NCBI GenBank assembly: GCA_024236295.1
Contig: JACKKT010000001.1
Span: 248,001-312,000, forward strand
Reading direction: 5' to 3'
Origin: Kordiimonadaceae bacterium
GTDB lineage: Bacteria; Pseudomonadota; Alphaproteobacteria; Sphingomonadales; Emcibacteraceae
Length of the DNA: 64,000 nt
The notes beneath the pieces are model-generated. The model worked only from the letters and a program-made list of their open reading frames with translations. It was not told the origin of the DNA and did no database searches. The position numbers were made by a program, and so were the translations under genes. Shown here in pieces: positions 1 through 9,072 of the stretch (positions are counted from its first letter, which is position 1; each line of letters begins with the position of its first letter).

Positions 1-1
1 G

Positions 2-136
2 GCACGGAAAGTACAGCTTGATGCGGTGATCAATCATATGCTGGGTGTACAGATCCTTCATCACCAGTTTATAGTGACTGATGTTCCAGCGCAGGCTGCT
101 GCTAGGGCAAAGGAACTCGGCTGGACGGTTAGTTAA
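2..136 (+). CDS. C-terminal 44 residues of an unidentified protein
   Basis: An open frame runs in from the left edge and stops with TAA at 134-136. Only the last 44 residues are visible; they end in an Ala-rich amphipathic stretch (VPAQAAARAKELGW). That ending is compatible with many soluble enzymes, and I do not recognise the family. The stop lies one base before the stop codon of the converging symporter gene, with no terminator hairpin between them. Reading the next contig to the left would identify it. Confidence 0.5.
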   Translation, partial: ARKVQLDAVINHMLGVQILHHQFIVTDVPAQAAARAKELGWTVS

Positions 137-137
137 T

Positions 138-1808
138 TTATTTTCTAACAAACTTTTCAATATAGTCGTCCAGCATATTTTTAATTTCGCTGCGCATCAT
201 CACCATACATAAAAGGTTGGGAAGCGTACTGAAGACCACAGTTATCGCAGCAATATTCCAGATGATTGTTGTATCGGATATTGATGCCATAAAAAATCCA
301 GTCAGATAAACAAGGCGGAAGGGTAAAATGGCCTTTATTCCAAACAAATAAACCATACATCGGTTACCGTAATAGGACCAGGCCACGGCCGTGGAAAACG
401 CAAAAAGCGTTAGGGCGATTGCCACGATATACTGACCGCCTTGTCCAAGAAAACTTTTGGTAAAGGCAATGCTGGTTAAAGCCGCGGAATGGACCAGAGA
501 TTTTCCCATAATAACGGTATCGACATTGATGACATCGCCATTTCTAACCGATAGTTTACCGGTATAGGGGACAAGGTCGTTCCCTTCATTGGTTTTATAA
601 AAGAGAACATCCTCGGCCACTGATCGGGCATTGATTATGGTCAGGTCTTTGCTCACCAGATGGCCATCCAGAATATCAATGGTGCCGTCATATTCCCTGA
701 TTGATGACCCTTCAAGAAAATTCAGATATTTATAAAGTTCCTGCCTTTCAGCGGGAACATTATCGGAATAATTACCCATAATTATTGAAAAATCAGCCTG
801 CTGAAAAATATTCTCATGCTTTTTCGTCCACACACCAGACGATAATATGACCAGGCCAGTAAGGGTACAGATTATAATGGTATCTATAAACGGCTCGAGC
901 AGGGCAACAACCCCTTCTGATATGGGCTCATCCGTTATAGCCGATGAGTGGGCGATGGCGGCGGCACCCTGACCGGCTTCATTTGAAAAAAGTCCGCGAT
1001 TGACGCCTCTGTTAAAAGCAAAAGCAAAACTGGCCCCCAAAAAGCCGCCAAGGGCGGCACTACCGTTAAAGGCGTCTGCGAAGATAGATATAAACGAAGG
1101 AATAATATTCTGATAATTGGTTATTATCACGGCTAAAGCGCCAATAAAATAGAGAAAAGCCATTAACGGGACAACCTTGGCAGCGAAATGGGCAATTCGA
1201 GTTACCCCGCCGATCACCACAAAACCGAGCAGGGTGGTTGCCACAACCCCGGTTATTATTTCACTTATATTGAAAGTTTCTCTTAAAACCTGGGCCATGT
1301 TATTGACCTGCGGCATGCTGCCTGAGCCCATCGAGGTCATGGAAATTGCGACAGCAAACATAATGGCAAGTGGTTTCCAGCCCAGACCATTATCCATGAC
1401 ATACATTGGGCCGCCGGATACGGTGCCATCTTCAACCGTTACCCTGTATTTATGGGAAAGGCTGACTTCAACAAATTTTGTTGTCATGCCGACAAACGCG
1501 GACACCAGCATCCAGAAGAGAGCTGCCGGACCGCCAAGATAGACGGCAAGACCAACTCCGCCAATATTGCCAGTACCAATCGTTCCGGAAAGGGCCATGG
1601 AAAGCGCCTGAAAATGGGAAGTTTCGCCTTTTGCCTTGCTGCCTTCTTCAGGGTCAAACAAAACGGACCAGGCATGCCTGAACAATCTGAACTGGGGAAA
1701 TTTAAGATAGATGGAGAAAAATACACCTATTCCTATTAACAAAAACGGAAACCATGCGGCGCTTCCCAAAAAACTATCGATAAAGATCAGAAAGTCATTT
1801 AAAGTCAA
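138..1808 (-). CDS. Alanine/glycine:sodium symporter, AGCS (AlsT) family
   Basis: This is an inner-membrane secondary transporter that takes up small neutral amino acids with Na+. The 556 residues show the family signatures: SGTIGTGNIGG near residue 75, MTTKFVEVSLSHKYR near 110, and FSNEAGQGAAAIAHSSA near 280, with about ten hydrophobic segments. A hydrophilic insert of roughly 110 residues (about 328-436) separates two membrane segments, making it longer than the usual 450-residue members. It is transcribed divergently from an amidohydrolase gene 140 bp away, which could supply free amino acids for it. The family call is firm; the exact substrate is not visible. Confidence 0.92.
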   Translation of the reverse strand: MTLNDFLIFIDSFLGSAAWFPFLLIGIGVFFSIYLKFPQFRLFRHAWSVLFDPEEGSKAKGETSHFQALSMALSGTIGTGNIGGVGLAVYLGGPAALFWMLVSAFVGMTTKFVEVSLSHKYRVTVEDGTVSGGPMYVMDNGLGWKPLAIMFAVAISMTSMGSGSMPQVNNMAQVLRETFNISEIITGVVATTLLGFVVIGGVTRIAHFAAKVVPLMAFLYFIGALAVIITNYQNIIPSFISIFADAFNGSAALGGFLGASFAFAFNRGVNRGLFSNEAGQGAAAIAHSSAITDEPISEGVVALLEPFIDTIIICTLTGLVILSSGVWTKKHENIFQQADFSIIMGNYSDNVPAERQELYKYLNFLEGSSIREYDGTIDILDGHLVSKDLTIINARSVAEDVLFYKTNEGNDLVPYTGKLSVRNGDVINVDTVIMGKSLVHSAALTSIAFTKSFLGQGGQYIVAIALTLFAFSTAVAWSYYGNRCMVYLFGIKAILPFRLVYLTGFFMASISDTTIIWNIAAITVVFSTLPNLLCMVMMRSEIKNMLDDYIEKFVRK

Positions 1809-1948
1809 TTATTCCTCCCAGTTTTTTATTTTATTTCCCACACCTTAGCGTTATTCTGCCAATTAGTAAAATTTAAGCAAAAAATGCACATTCCTTATTC
1901 AGGCATCAAATAAAATTCTGTGCTCAATTATAACTGACGGGATAGACC

Positions 1949-3091
1949 ATGACTTCAGCAGATAATTTAAAACCGCTTGTTGATCTAAGACACAGATTAC
2001 ATGAATATCCGGAACTTTCCGGACAAGAGAAAAAGACGGCCTCCTTAATGGCTAAAAAATTGAAAGAGCTTGTCCCGGATGAGCTGATTACCGGAATCGG
2101 CGGATATGGTGTTGCCGCGCGCTTTAATAGTGCCAATCCGGGGCCATGTGTTCTTTTTCGTGCGGAACTTGATGCGCTTCCCATTGAAGAAATTAATGAT
2201 TTTCCCCACCGGTCAAAAAATTCCGGTATTTCCCATAAATGTGGTCACGATGGTCATATGTCGATTATTTACGGCCTGGCACAGATGATTTCAAATGAAA
2301 GACCCAAGCAGGGCAGTGTAATTTTATTGTTTCAACCGGCCGAAGAAACGGGAGAGGGGGCAAGGGCAGTTGTTGCCGACCCCAAATATTCAATGCTTAA
2401 ACCTGATTATTGTTATGCATTACATAATTTGCCCGGGCATCCATTGGCGGAAGTGTTGATCAGATCAGGAACATTTAACTGTGCGTCGCGGGGAATGATT
2501 GTAAATTTAAGTGGTAAAACCGCCCATGCGGCTTATCCTGAAACCGGTGTTAGTCCAGCACTGGCGCTTGCTGAACTTTTGCAGGTTTTTCCCGGCCTTG
2601 CCAGCACCGTCAATAAAAATGAACTTCTTATGACGACAACAGTCCATGCCACAATGGGGGAAAGAGCGTTTGGCACCGCGCCCGCAGATGCGGAATTTAT
2701 GGTGACACTTCGCAGCGAAACAAATGAAGGCATGGACCTTCTTGTTGCTAAAGCAACAGAACAGATTAAAAAAACCGCCGCGGATTATGGCCTTAAATAT
2801 GAGATTGGATGGACAGATATTTTTGATGCCAGCATTAATGACCTGGAATGCGTCGAAAATGTTGCAAGGGCTGCGAAAAACACAGCGCATACTGTCTGCT
2901 GGTTGCCGGAAGCCTTTAGGTGGTCAGAAGATTTCGGGGCAATCAGTGCCAGTGCAAAAGGGGCAATGTTCGCGTATGGGGCAGGTGAGCAACGACCACA
3001 AATTCATAATCCGGACTATGATTTTCCAGATGATCTGATTAATAGCGGAATGTCTATTTTCTTTGACCTATATAAACAGCATCTCTTGTAA
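1949..3091 (+). CDS. M20-family metal-dependent amidohydrolase (hippurate/N-acyl-amino-acid hydrolase type)
   Basis: This predicted cytoplasmic zinc-type hydrolase cleaves amide bonds of N-acylated amino acids or related conjugates. The 380 residues carry the M20D signatures in order: RHRLHEYPELSGQE near the N-terminus, FRAELDALPI, CGHDGHM (metal ligands), FQPAEETGEGA (catalytic Glu pair) and ALHNLPG (His ligand). A dimerisation domain follows (about 185-295), and a C-terminal His-containing stretch closes the active site. There is no signal peptide. GACGGGATAG precedes the ATG as ribosome-binding site. The divergent amino-acid symporter suggests a shared catabolic or scavenging role. The true acyl substrate cannot be told from sequence. 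Confidence 0.9.
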   Translation: MTSADNLKPLVDLRHRLHEYPELSGQEKKTASLMAKKLKELVPDELITGIGGYGVAARFNSANPGPCVLFRAELDALPIEEINDFPHRSKNSGISHKCGHDGHMSIIYGLAQMISNERPKQGSVILLFQPAEETGEGARAVVADPKYSMLKPDYCYALHNLPGHPLAEVLIRSGTFNCASRGMIVNLSGKTAHAAYPETGVSPALALAELLQVFPGLASTVNKNELLMTTTVHATMGERAFGTAPADAEFMVTLRSETNEGMDLLVAKATEQIKKTAADYGLKYEIGWTDIFDASINDLECVENVARAAKNTAHTVCWLPEAFRWSEDFGAISASAKGAMFAYGAGEQRPQIHNPDYDFPDDLINSGMSIFFDLYKQHLL

Positions 3092-3134
3092 TGAACAATA
3101 AGCACCTTTTATAATGTTTTTGAAATTGATATGT

Positions 3135-4922
3135 TCAATTAATGCTGGGAAAAACCAGTTTAAATTCCGAGCCTATATTTTCAATGCTGTTAATTTGCAA
3201 ATTGCCGCCGTGTAGCTCAATCAGATGTTTTGAAACTGCCAGGCCAAGACCTGTGCCATGATCCTGATCATAACGGTCATGCTTATGCTGAACGAAGGGT
3301 TCCGAAATCGCTGTCAGCATTTCACTTGAGATTCCGATCCCTGTATCTTTTATTGAAACAATAATTTCGCCCGTCTGCAACCTTACACAGCTGACATTGA
3401 TGGTGCCGTTTTCCGGTGTAAATTTTACCGCGTTGCCGATAATATTCACGAGTACCTGTTTCATTCTAATCTGATCACATTTAAAACAGATACTTTTTTC
3501 AGGCATATGAGTAACAAGGGATATTTGCTTGTTTTCCGCATCTGTAGCAACTTGCTTTATTGCGGAGTTGATAATTTCCCTGACATCCTGGCCTTTCATA
3601 TTAAGTTCAATAGAGCTTGTTTCAAATCGTGCGAGATCAAGTACGTCATTTATAATTTCACGAAGTTTTTCGCCGGCGCTGTGAATATCATTTCCATAAT
3701 CAACATATTTGGATGGTGTAATTACGCCTAGTGTTTCTTTGGAAATCATTTCAGAGAACCCGAGGATGGCATTGAGCGGTGTTCTGAGTTCATGACTGAC
3801 ATTAGCCAGAAATCTGGATTTGATCGAACTTGCTCTTTCAGCATTTCTTTTTTCTTCCAGCAATGAAGCCTCAAGAATTTTTCTTTCCGTAATATCCCGA
3901 ATGATCCCAATATATTTTTTTGAACCTTGAGCATTATAAGGGGCAATATTAAGTTCAATAGGAAAGTTGCTCCCGTTCTTGTGATAGCCAAATAATCCTC
4001 TCGGCTGTGCGATTACCTTAGGCGCAAATATTTTTGCATTATTTAAATAGTAATCATGTTTTACGCGTTCTTCTGGTGGCATTAATATGTTGACATTTTT
4101 TGAAATAATTTCCTCAGGGTTATAGCCAAATAGATTTTGTGCTTTTTTGTTAAAAGTTTCAATCGCCCCTTTGCTGGAAATTGTAATGATGGCATCGCCA
4201 CTGGAATTAATCATTTCCCTGAATTTAGCTTCACTAGTCTCTAGCTCATGAAATAGCTTATGACTGTGGTTATCAAGTTTAATGATATATAGAAATAAAG
4301 AAATCATGGCAAAAGCTGTAAGCAGTATAAAAACACGAACAGAATTAGTGTTTGAATCCGTGCTTGTCAGTATGTCATTTAGTTGTATTTGCTGATCTGC
4401 AATAAGAGATTTCCACGAACTTTCCAGTACGCTTAATGCGGCAATCATTTGGTCATCAGAAACCTTCACGGCCCTGTCAATTTCACCGATACTGCTGCCA
4501 TCGGCGATCATTTTTCTAGCCACTTCTAGTTTTGTGGAATATTCATTGATAGTATTTGTGATGGCTGTAAGTGCCAGATTTTCTTCCTGTGAAAGTGGAA
4601 GTGATTTATAATCAATTATCTGGCTGTTAAATGACGTAAAGTCGCTCTTCACTGCCTGATAAAAATCATCATTATGACGGATGACATAATTCTTGAAATT
4701 ATGAATAAAACCACCAAAGCCAATTGAGCGATGCAGATTTTCTAAAATTTTTCCCTTTTGCAGGACAAGCTCGGATCTCTGAGATGCATTCAGCTGAAGA
4801 TCATTATGTTCTGTTGAAATATAAAGCGTATATAACCCGAAGCTGGTGTACAATCCTATAAGGAGGGCCACTAAAACAATGAACGCTTTAAGGCGCTTCT
4901 GCCTGTATTTAATCATGCTCAT
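3135..4922 (-). CDS. Membrane-bound PAS sensor histidine kinase
   Basis: This transmembrane sensor autophosphorylates on His and passes the phosphate to an unlinked response regulator. Order: TM helix about residues 12-30, periplasmic helical domain to about 190, second TM about 195-215, PAS domain with PAC tail (about 230-345), HisKA with H-box VSHELRTPLNAILGFSEM, and HATPase_c with N, G1 (DTGIGI) and G2 (GTGLGLAVS) boxes at the C-terminus. No receiver domain is fused and no regulator gene adjoins. A TTG start nine bases upstream is possible, but neither start has a good Shine-Dalgarno; I chose the ATG at 4922. It converges on the M20 gene and is divergent from trxC. Confidence 0.9.
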   Translation of the reverse strand: MSMIKYRQKRLKAFIVLVALLIGLYTSFGLYTLYISTEHNDLQLNASQRSELVLQKGKILENLHRSIGFGGFIHNFKNYVIRHNDDFYQAVKSDFTSFNSQIIDYKSLPLSQEENLALTAITNTINEYSTKLEVARKMIADGSSIGEIDRAVKVSDDQMIAALSVLESSWKSLIADQQIQLNDILTSTDSNTNSVRVFILLTAFAMISLFLYIIKLDNHSHKLFHELETSEAKFREMINSSGDAIITISSKGAIETFNKKAQNLFGYNPEEIISKNVNILMPPEERVKHDYYLNNAKIFAPKVIAQPRGLFGYHKNGSNFPIELNIAPYNAQGSKKYIGIIRDITERKILEASLLEEKRNAERASSIKSRFLANVSHELRTPLNAILGFSEMISKETLGVITPSKYVDYGNDIHSAGEKLREIINDVLDLARFETSSIELNMKGQDVREIINSAIKQVATDAENKQISLVTHMPEKSICFKCDQIRMKQVLVNIIGNAVKFTPENGTINVSCVRLQTGEIIVSIKDTGIGISSEMLTAISEPFVQHKHDRYDQDHGTGLGLAVSKHLIELHGGNLQINSIENIGSEFKLVFPSIN

Positions 4923-4968
4923 ATTGGGCAAGGAAAGCTACTCATTTTTATAAAATCGAATTCATCTA

Positions 4969-4997
4969 AATAGTTAATATTAAATATATTAACTATT
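4969..4997. promoter_or_regulatory. Perfect 12-bp-arm palindrome with a third half-site, likely operator
   Basis: The arms AATAGTTAATAT and ATATTAACTATT are separated by TAAAT, between the divergent histidine kinase and thioredoxin genes. A further AATAGTTAAT lies at 5007-5016. ATCGAATTCA occurs directly repeated at 4955-4964 and 5030-5039, bracketing the array. The arrangement looks like a dimeric regulator site in a divergent promoter; the regulator is unknown. Confidence 0.5.
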
Positions 4998-5137
4998 ATG
5001 TCAAAAAATAGTTAATTTTTTTGATAAATATCGAATTCAGCATAATTAAAATTGCCTTAACAATTTTATTTTTAATGATAAACTAAGAAAACCAGTAAAT
5101 AAATTGGTGTAATTTATATGGTTTCGGGAGACCTGTT

Positions 5138-5593
5138 GTGACAAATTCAAAAAGTGTTAATGATGAACAACTGCATATAATTTGCCCAGCCTGTGATGCA
5201 ATTAACCGCATTTTTTCTACCAGAATAGGCGACAACCCAAAATGTGGTAAATGTAGCAAACCATTATTTAACGGACATCCTGTCACGTTGACAGCCAAAA
5301 ACTTTAATAAACATATATCACGGAGTGATATTCCGGTAATAGTTGACTTCTGGGCACCATGGTGCGCGCCGTGCAAATTAATGGCGCCTGAATTTGAAAA
5401 GGCGGCAAAGGCACTTGAACCGCATGTTCGGCTTGCTAAACTCGACACCGAAAGTGAACAGGCGATTGGTGCTCAATATGGAATTCGCAGTATTCCGACT
5501 ATGGTGGTTTTTAAAGCCGGTAGGGAAAAAACGCGTCAGGCCGGTGCAATGGGAATGTCTGATATAGTCCGCTGGGCCAATAGCCAGGTCTGA
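5138..5593 (+). CDS. trxC: Thioredoxin 2 (zinc-ribbon thioredoxin)
   Basis: This cytoplasmic disulfide reductase has an N-terminal zinc-binding module. In 151 residues the zinc ribbon uses C16-x2-C19 and C36-x2-C39, followed by a thioredoxin fold with the active site WCAPC (C76/C79) and the cis-Pro loop SIPTM. This is the TrxC layout, distinct from TrxA, which lacks the ribbon. Start is GTG with CGGGAGA just upstream. The gene stands alone downstream of an AT-rich region carrying a strong palindrome and divergent from a sensor kinase. In other bacteria trxC often responds to oxidative stress; nothing here shows an OxyR site directly. Confidence 0.95.
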   Translation: MTNSKSVNDEQLHIICPACDAINRIFSTRIGDNPKCGKCSKPLFNGHPVTLTAKNFNKHISRSDIPVIVDFWAPWCAPCKLMAPEFEKAAKALEPHVRLAKLDTESEQAIGAQYGIRSIPTMVVFKAGREKTRQAGAMGMSDIVRWANSQV

Positions 5594-5785
5594 TTAATTT
5601 CCATTAAGATCAAATTTCAGTGGATAGTCTTATTTGTATTGTAACTATCATACTTTTTCAGCGGCAGCGCCTCTAAAAGTGCCTCAAATTATTGCCAAAA
5701 GGAATTTGTTTCTCATTTTTTCAGCTTAACAGAATTCAAAAATACTTATAGGATTATTTGATCATATTTTAAAATGGGAAATTCT

Positions 5786-6067
5786 ATGAACAGGATTATT
5801 GAAAAAAGAAATATTGATGCAATGTTGCTTGCGCTACTGAGGACGGAACTGGCAAACAGGCGAACACTTCTGGCTTATATAAAAACCTCTCTTGGCACCG
5901 GGATTACCGCAATCGGGTTATTAAAATTTACTGAAGAGCAATCAATCTATGCCTTGCTTGGGCTTATACTTGTGCCTGTTTCGTTTATCATTCTGGGTCT
6001 TGGAATAACAGATTATATAAAAACCAAGAAAAAAATTGAAGATGAGAAAAAAGATGCTGAAGTTTGA
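5786..6067 (+). CDS. DUF202 family small membrane protein
   Basis: A protein of about 93 residues with the DUF202 signature RTELANRRTLLAYIKTSL, followed by two hydrophobic helices (about 35-52 and 60-82) and a charged Lys/Glu tail. The family sits in the inner membrane and has no settled function. An ATG at 5774 would add four residues, but GGGAA just before the ATG at 5786 fits a ribosome-binding site better. It lies 30 bp upstream of the Na+/phosphate cotransporter gene on the same strand, so the two are probably co-transcribed. Confidence 0.8.
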   Translation: MNRIIEKRNIDAMLLALLRTELANRRTLLAYIKTSLGTGITAIGLLKFTEEQSIYALLGLILVPVSFIILGLGITDYIKTKKKIEDEKKDAEV

Positions 6068-6097
6068 TTGTCATGTTTATGGAGTGCTAAATATAGC

Positions 6098-7792
6098 ATG
6101 ATTTGGGAAATAATATTTAACGCCGCAGGTGGTTTAGCACTTTTCATGATGGCTATGTCCATGATGACTGATGGCCTTAAATTATTTGCCGGAAATGCCC
6201 TGAAATCAATTTTGCAACACTGGACATCTAATGTTTACAGGGGCGTAATTTCCGGGGCATTGATAACCGGATTTGTTCAATCTTCAAGCGCAGTTACTGT
6301 GGCAACAATTGGCTTTGTCAACGCTGGCATTCTTACTCTGCAACAGGCTATTGGTGTTGTTTTCGGGGCCAATCTAGGAACGACAATCACAGGATGGCTT
6401 GTAAGCATTATCGGACTTGATTTTAATATTGAAGCCCTTGCCATGCCGTTACTTGCGTTTGGTGTGATGATGAATTACTCGGCTACAGGCAAAAAGTATC
6501 AGGGATTAGGTCATTTTTTATTAGGACTTGGGATATTCTTTTTAGCTCTTTCAATCCTGAAATCCGCATTTGCCGGCATATCCGACAATTTTGGCACTGA
6601 ATTATTCCGGGCGAATAATATTACAAATACATGGGTGTTTGTTTTTTTCGGCTTTGTACTTACAGCTTTTACACAATCATCAAGTGCAGCCATTGCGATT
6701 ATTCTGACCGCTGTCGGTGAAGGCATAGTTGGAGTTAATCTTGCGGCTGCCGCGGTTATTGGAGCGAATATTGGGACTACAACAACAACCTTATTTGCAA
6801 CAATGAATGCAACTGCCAATGCTAGACGCGTGGCCGTTTGTCATGTCGCTTTTAATGTTATTACTGGTATTATTGCCCTTGCCATGCTTCCTCTTTTTAT
6901 CCTGGCTGTATCAGAACTGGGGCATATTATTGGTGTTAAGGACCAACCCGCTCCATTTCTAGCTTTATTTCATACATCTTTTAATCTTGTTGGTGTAATC
7001 CTGCTTGTACCTTTCAGCCGCAGGATCGGTGAAATGGCCGAAAAAATGTTTGTCACGCAGGAAGAAAGCCTTAGTCATCCACAGTTTCTTGATAAAACGG
7101 TTAAGCAGACACCAATTTTGGCTATTGCGGCTCTTTGGAACGAACTCGGACGGCTATACAATTTATCTTGTGAACTGGTGTTAATGGCAATCGCAGGGCG
7201 AAGCAAATCAGCCGGTATAGTTAAAAGACATGCTGATGCAATTTTTTCTCTTGGGAAAGAAATCAATGAGTTTGCCACGAGCTTAAGCATGGAAAACATG
7301 ACCCGTGAGCAGGCTGAGGAGCTCACTTCAACCATCCGCACATCCCGCTATCTGGAAGATGTATCAAGGACAGCGCATGAATTTTATTTATTATCCAAAA
7401 GTGCAAAAGAAATTGGTAATGAAGAGTGTACTGCTCTGTTGACGCAATATCTGAAAGTTACTGAAAATACCGTCAATATATTTTTCAGTGATAATAATGA
7501 ACAGGCGCAAAAAGATGTTAAGCTACAGGCGTTGACAGAATATCAGAAAGCCTATCAGGATACAAAAGAGGGCCTTTTACAGATTACAATTAAACACCAT
7601 CTGAGTGTAGATGAAATTGACGAAATTTTGGACAACCTTAGTCATTCCAGACGTCTTGTACAGCAACTACTTAAAGCGGATAGCAGAATTCACAGAGTTC
7701 GAAACGGTGATACACCCGAAACGTCAGTTCAGGAAAACATTGAAGAAAACAATGGAGATGATGAGACAGCCTCCAGTGCTGAGGAAACTTAA
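6098..7792 (+). CDS. Na+/phosphate cotransporter, NptA-like with PhoU-type C-terminus
   Basis: This inner-membrane carrier couples Na+ and phosphate movement. About 564 residues: the N-terminal half has two inverted transport repeats, each with the QSSSA hallmark (FVQSSSAVTVATIG and FTQSSSAAIAIIL). The C-terminal 200 residues are charged and helical, as in PhoU-like regulatory domains, ending in an acidic tail. The frame is open upstream to a TTG at 6068. The ATG at 6098, with GGAG 13 bases before it, starts directly on the expected first membrane helix and is preferred. It follows the DUF202 gene and converges with a small exported-protein gene one base away. Confidence 0.9.
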   Translation: MIWEIIFNAAGGLALFMMAMSMMTDGLKLFAGNALKSILQHWTSNVYRGVISGALITGFVQSSSAVTVATIGFVNAGILTLQQAIGVVFGANLGTTITGWLVSIIGLDFNIEALAMPLLAFGVMMNYSATGKKYQGLGHFLLGLGIFFLALSILKSAFAGISDNFGTELFRANNITNTWVFVFFGFVLTAFTQSSSAAIAIILTAVGEGIVGVNLAAAAVIGANIGTTTTTLFATMNATANARRVAVCHVAFNVITGIIALAMLPLFILAVSELGHIIGVKDQPAPFLALFHTSFNLVGVILLVPFSRRIGEMAEKMFVTQEESLSHPQFLDKTVKQTPILAIAALWNELGRLYNLSCELVLMAIAGRSKSAGIVKRHADAIFSLGKEINEFATSLSMENMTREQAEELTSTIRTSRYLEDVSRTAHEFYLLSKSAKEIGNEECTALLTQYLKVTENTVNIFFSDNNEQAQKDVKLQALTEYQKAYQDTKEGLLQITIKHHLSVDEIDEILDNLSHSRRLVQQLLKADSRIHRVRNGDTPETSVQENIEENNGDDETASSAEET

Positions 7793-7793
7793 T

Positions 7794-8357
7794 TTAAGAT
7801 TTGAAGTTTTTCTTCAATGTTTTAATCAGATTAGACCGTGCTTCTTTAAATAATTCACTGTCTGAAAGCATTTTTGCCGTGTTCATTTTGCTTTGCATAG
7901 CAACAAACTCATTATAGTAGGGCGAGTTTTCACCATCCTCAAGTATAGAACGAAGTGTGTTGCTATTAAACTGTTCACTATATATGGATGCAAGGAGGGA
8001 AACCCAATCCTGACGATAGTGGTTAGTAGTAATTTTTATATTTGAGACCACTGTATTTTTGACCTGTGGGAATCCAAATTGTGAGATAGCATTTTCGACA
8101 AGTTTGTCATTTTTTACTGAATCAAGCAAAAGAACCGAAAGACTTTTATGAAGTCCTGTTGTGCGTATAAATTGTTCGGCAACAGCATATGAACCATCTA
8201 ATGGCATAACCGTACGTTTCGGTAATATCTGTTCAAGGGCGTTTGCCTGTCCCGGCATTTTAAGGCCAGTCACAGTGCCGCCAGCAGCAAAACCAGTAGT
8301 GCTGTATACGAAAAAAGACAGAGAAACTAAAATTGAAAAAACAAAATCTTTGAACAT
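7794..8357 (-). CDS. Exported hypothetical protein, DUF2059-like
   Basis: 187 residues beginning with a Sec signal peptide (hydrophobic core about 6-22, cleavage after GFA). The mature part is helical, with a C-terminal block resembling DUF2059 (W..LLASIYSEQFN, then a Phe/Tyr-rich helix). Members of that group are periplasmic proteins of unknown role. The stop is one base from the stop of the convergent phosphate cotransporter, and the start faces a 285-bp divergent intergenic region. The family match is by eye and moderate; that the gene is real and exported is more certain. Confidence 0.7.
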   Translation of the reverse strand: MFKDFVFSILVSLSFFVYSTTGFAAGGTVTGLKMPGQANALEQILPKRTVMPLDGSYAVAEQFIRTTGLHKSLSVLLLDSVKNDKLVENAISQFGFPQVKNTVVSNIKITTNHYRQDWVSLLASIYSEQFNSNTLRSILEDGENSPYYNEFVAMQSKMNTAKMLSDSELFKEARSNLIKTLKKNFKS

Positions 8358-8642
8358 TTGCTTTGATGCCTGACTGTAAATTTAAAATTTTTATGTGCAG
8401 GGCAATAAAAGCAACTATTTGTGACACTGGTATTAATGGAAAGTTACCGTTTTATGAAGTTTTTGTGAAACTTTTGTTAAATAACAAGAAGTTAGCGCAA
8501 AATTCTTTGACATTTTTGCGATTCTGATGATAGCCTGAACATACAACGTAATATTCGACGATACGATACTATCCGACAAATATTACACTAATATGACAAA
8601 GAACAAATTTTTATAAAAAAATACAGAATAAGGAGTATTTCT

Positions 8643-9014
8643 ATGAAGAAATTAGCATTTGGCCTGATAGTAGCGATCGGTTTTGGTGCGGGTGTAGCGA
8701 ACGCGGATGAGCTTTCTTCTTCGTTGATCCTTCTGCAAGATAATTCAATGGCATCGGAAAAAATTGAAGCCCGTGACTGGTCGGCTGCTGAAGAAGAATT
8801 GGTTTCAACCGACTTTGCGCCGGAAGATCAGGTTTTTGCCAAGGTTAATTTGGCATTTCTATATAGTGCAACAGGCCGTGTTGAAAAAGCCCAGGCTCTA
8901 TATCAGGAAATTCTTGATGGCCGCGATAACAGTTTTGCCATGACACTTTCAGGAAAACCCAGAAAAGTGAAATATATTGCGAAAGACGGTATCAAAAGAC
9001 TTGATAACTTGTAA
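8643..9014 (+). CDS. Small exported TPR-like protein
   Basis: 123 residues with a clear signal peptide (MKKLAFGLIVAIGFGAGVANA). The mature helical part reads like a pair of tetratricopeptide helices (RDWSAAEEEL; VFAKVNLAFLYSATGRVEKAQALYQEIL) and ends in a basic segment. A strong ribosome-binding site (AAGGAG) precedes the ATG. It is 58 bp upstream of the prepilin peptidase gene and may be co-transcribed with it. The function is unknown; a periplasmic scaffold is a guess from the TPR-like pattern. Confidence 0.75.
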   Translation: MKKLAFGLIVAIGFGAGVANADELSSSLILLQDNSMASEKIEARDWSAAEEELVSTDFAPEDQVFAKVNLAFLYSATGRVEKAQALYQEILDGRDNSFAMTLSGKPRKVKYIAKDGIKRLDNL

Positions 9015-9072
9015 GAAAGTAAAAAATAAGACACACTGCCGACATTAACTCTAATTCGATCTGGGACTGTCG

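Noticed and set aside
1177..1739. Plus-strand ORFs inside the AGCS gene
   Set aside because: Antisense shadows of a clear transporter gene.
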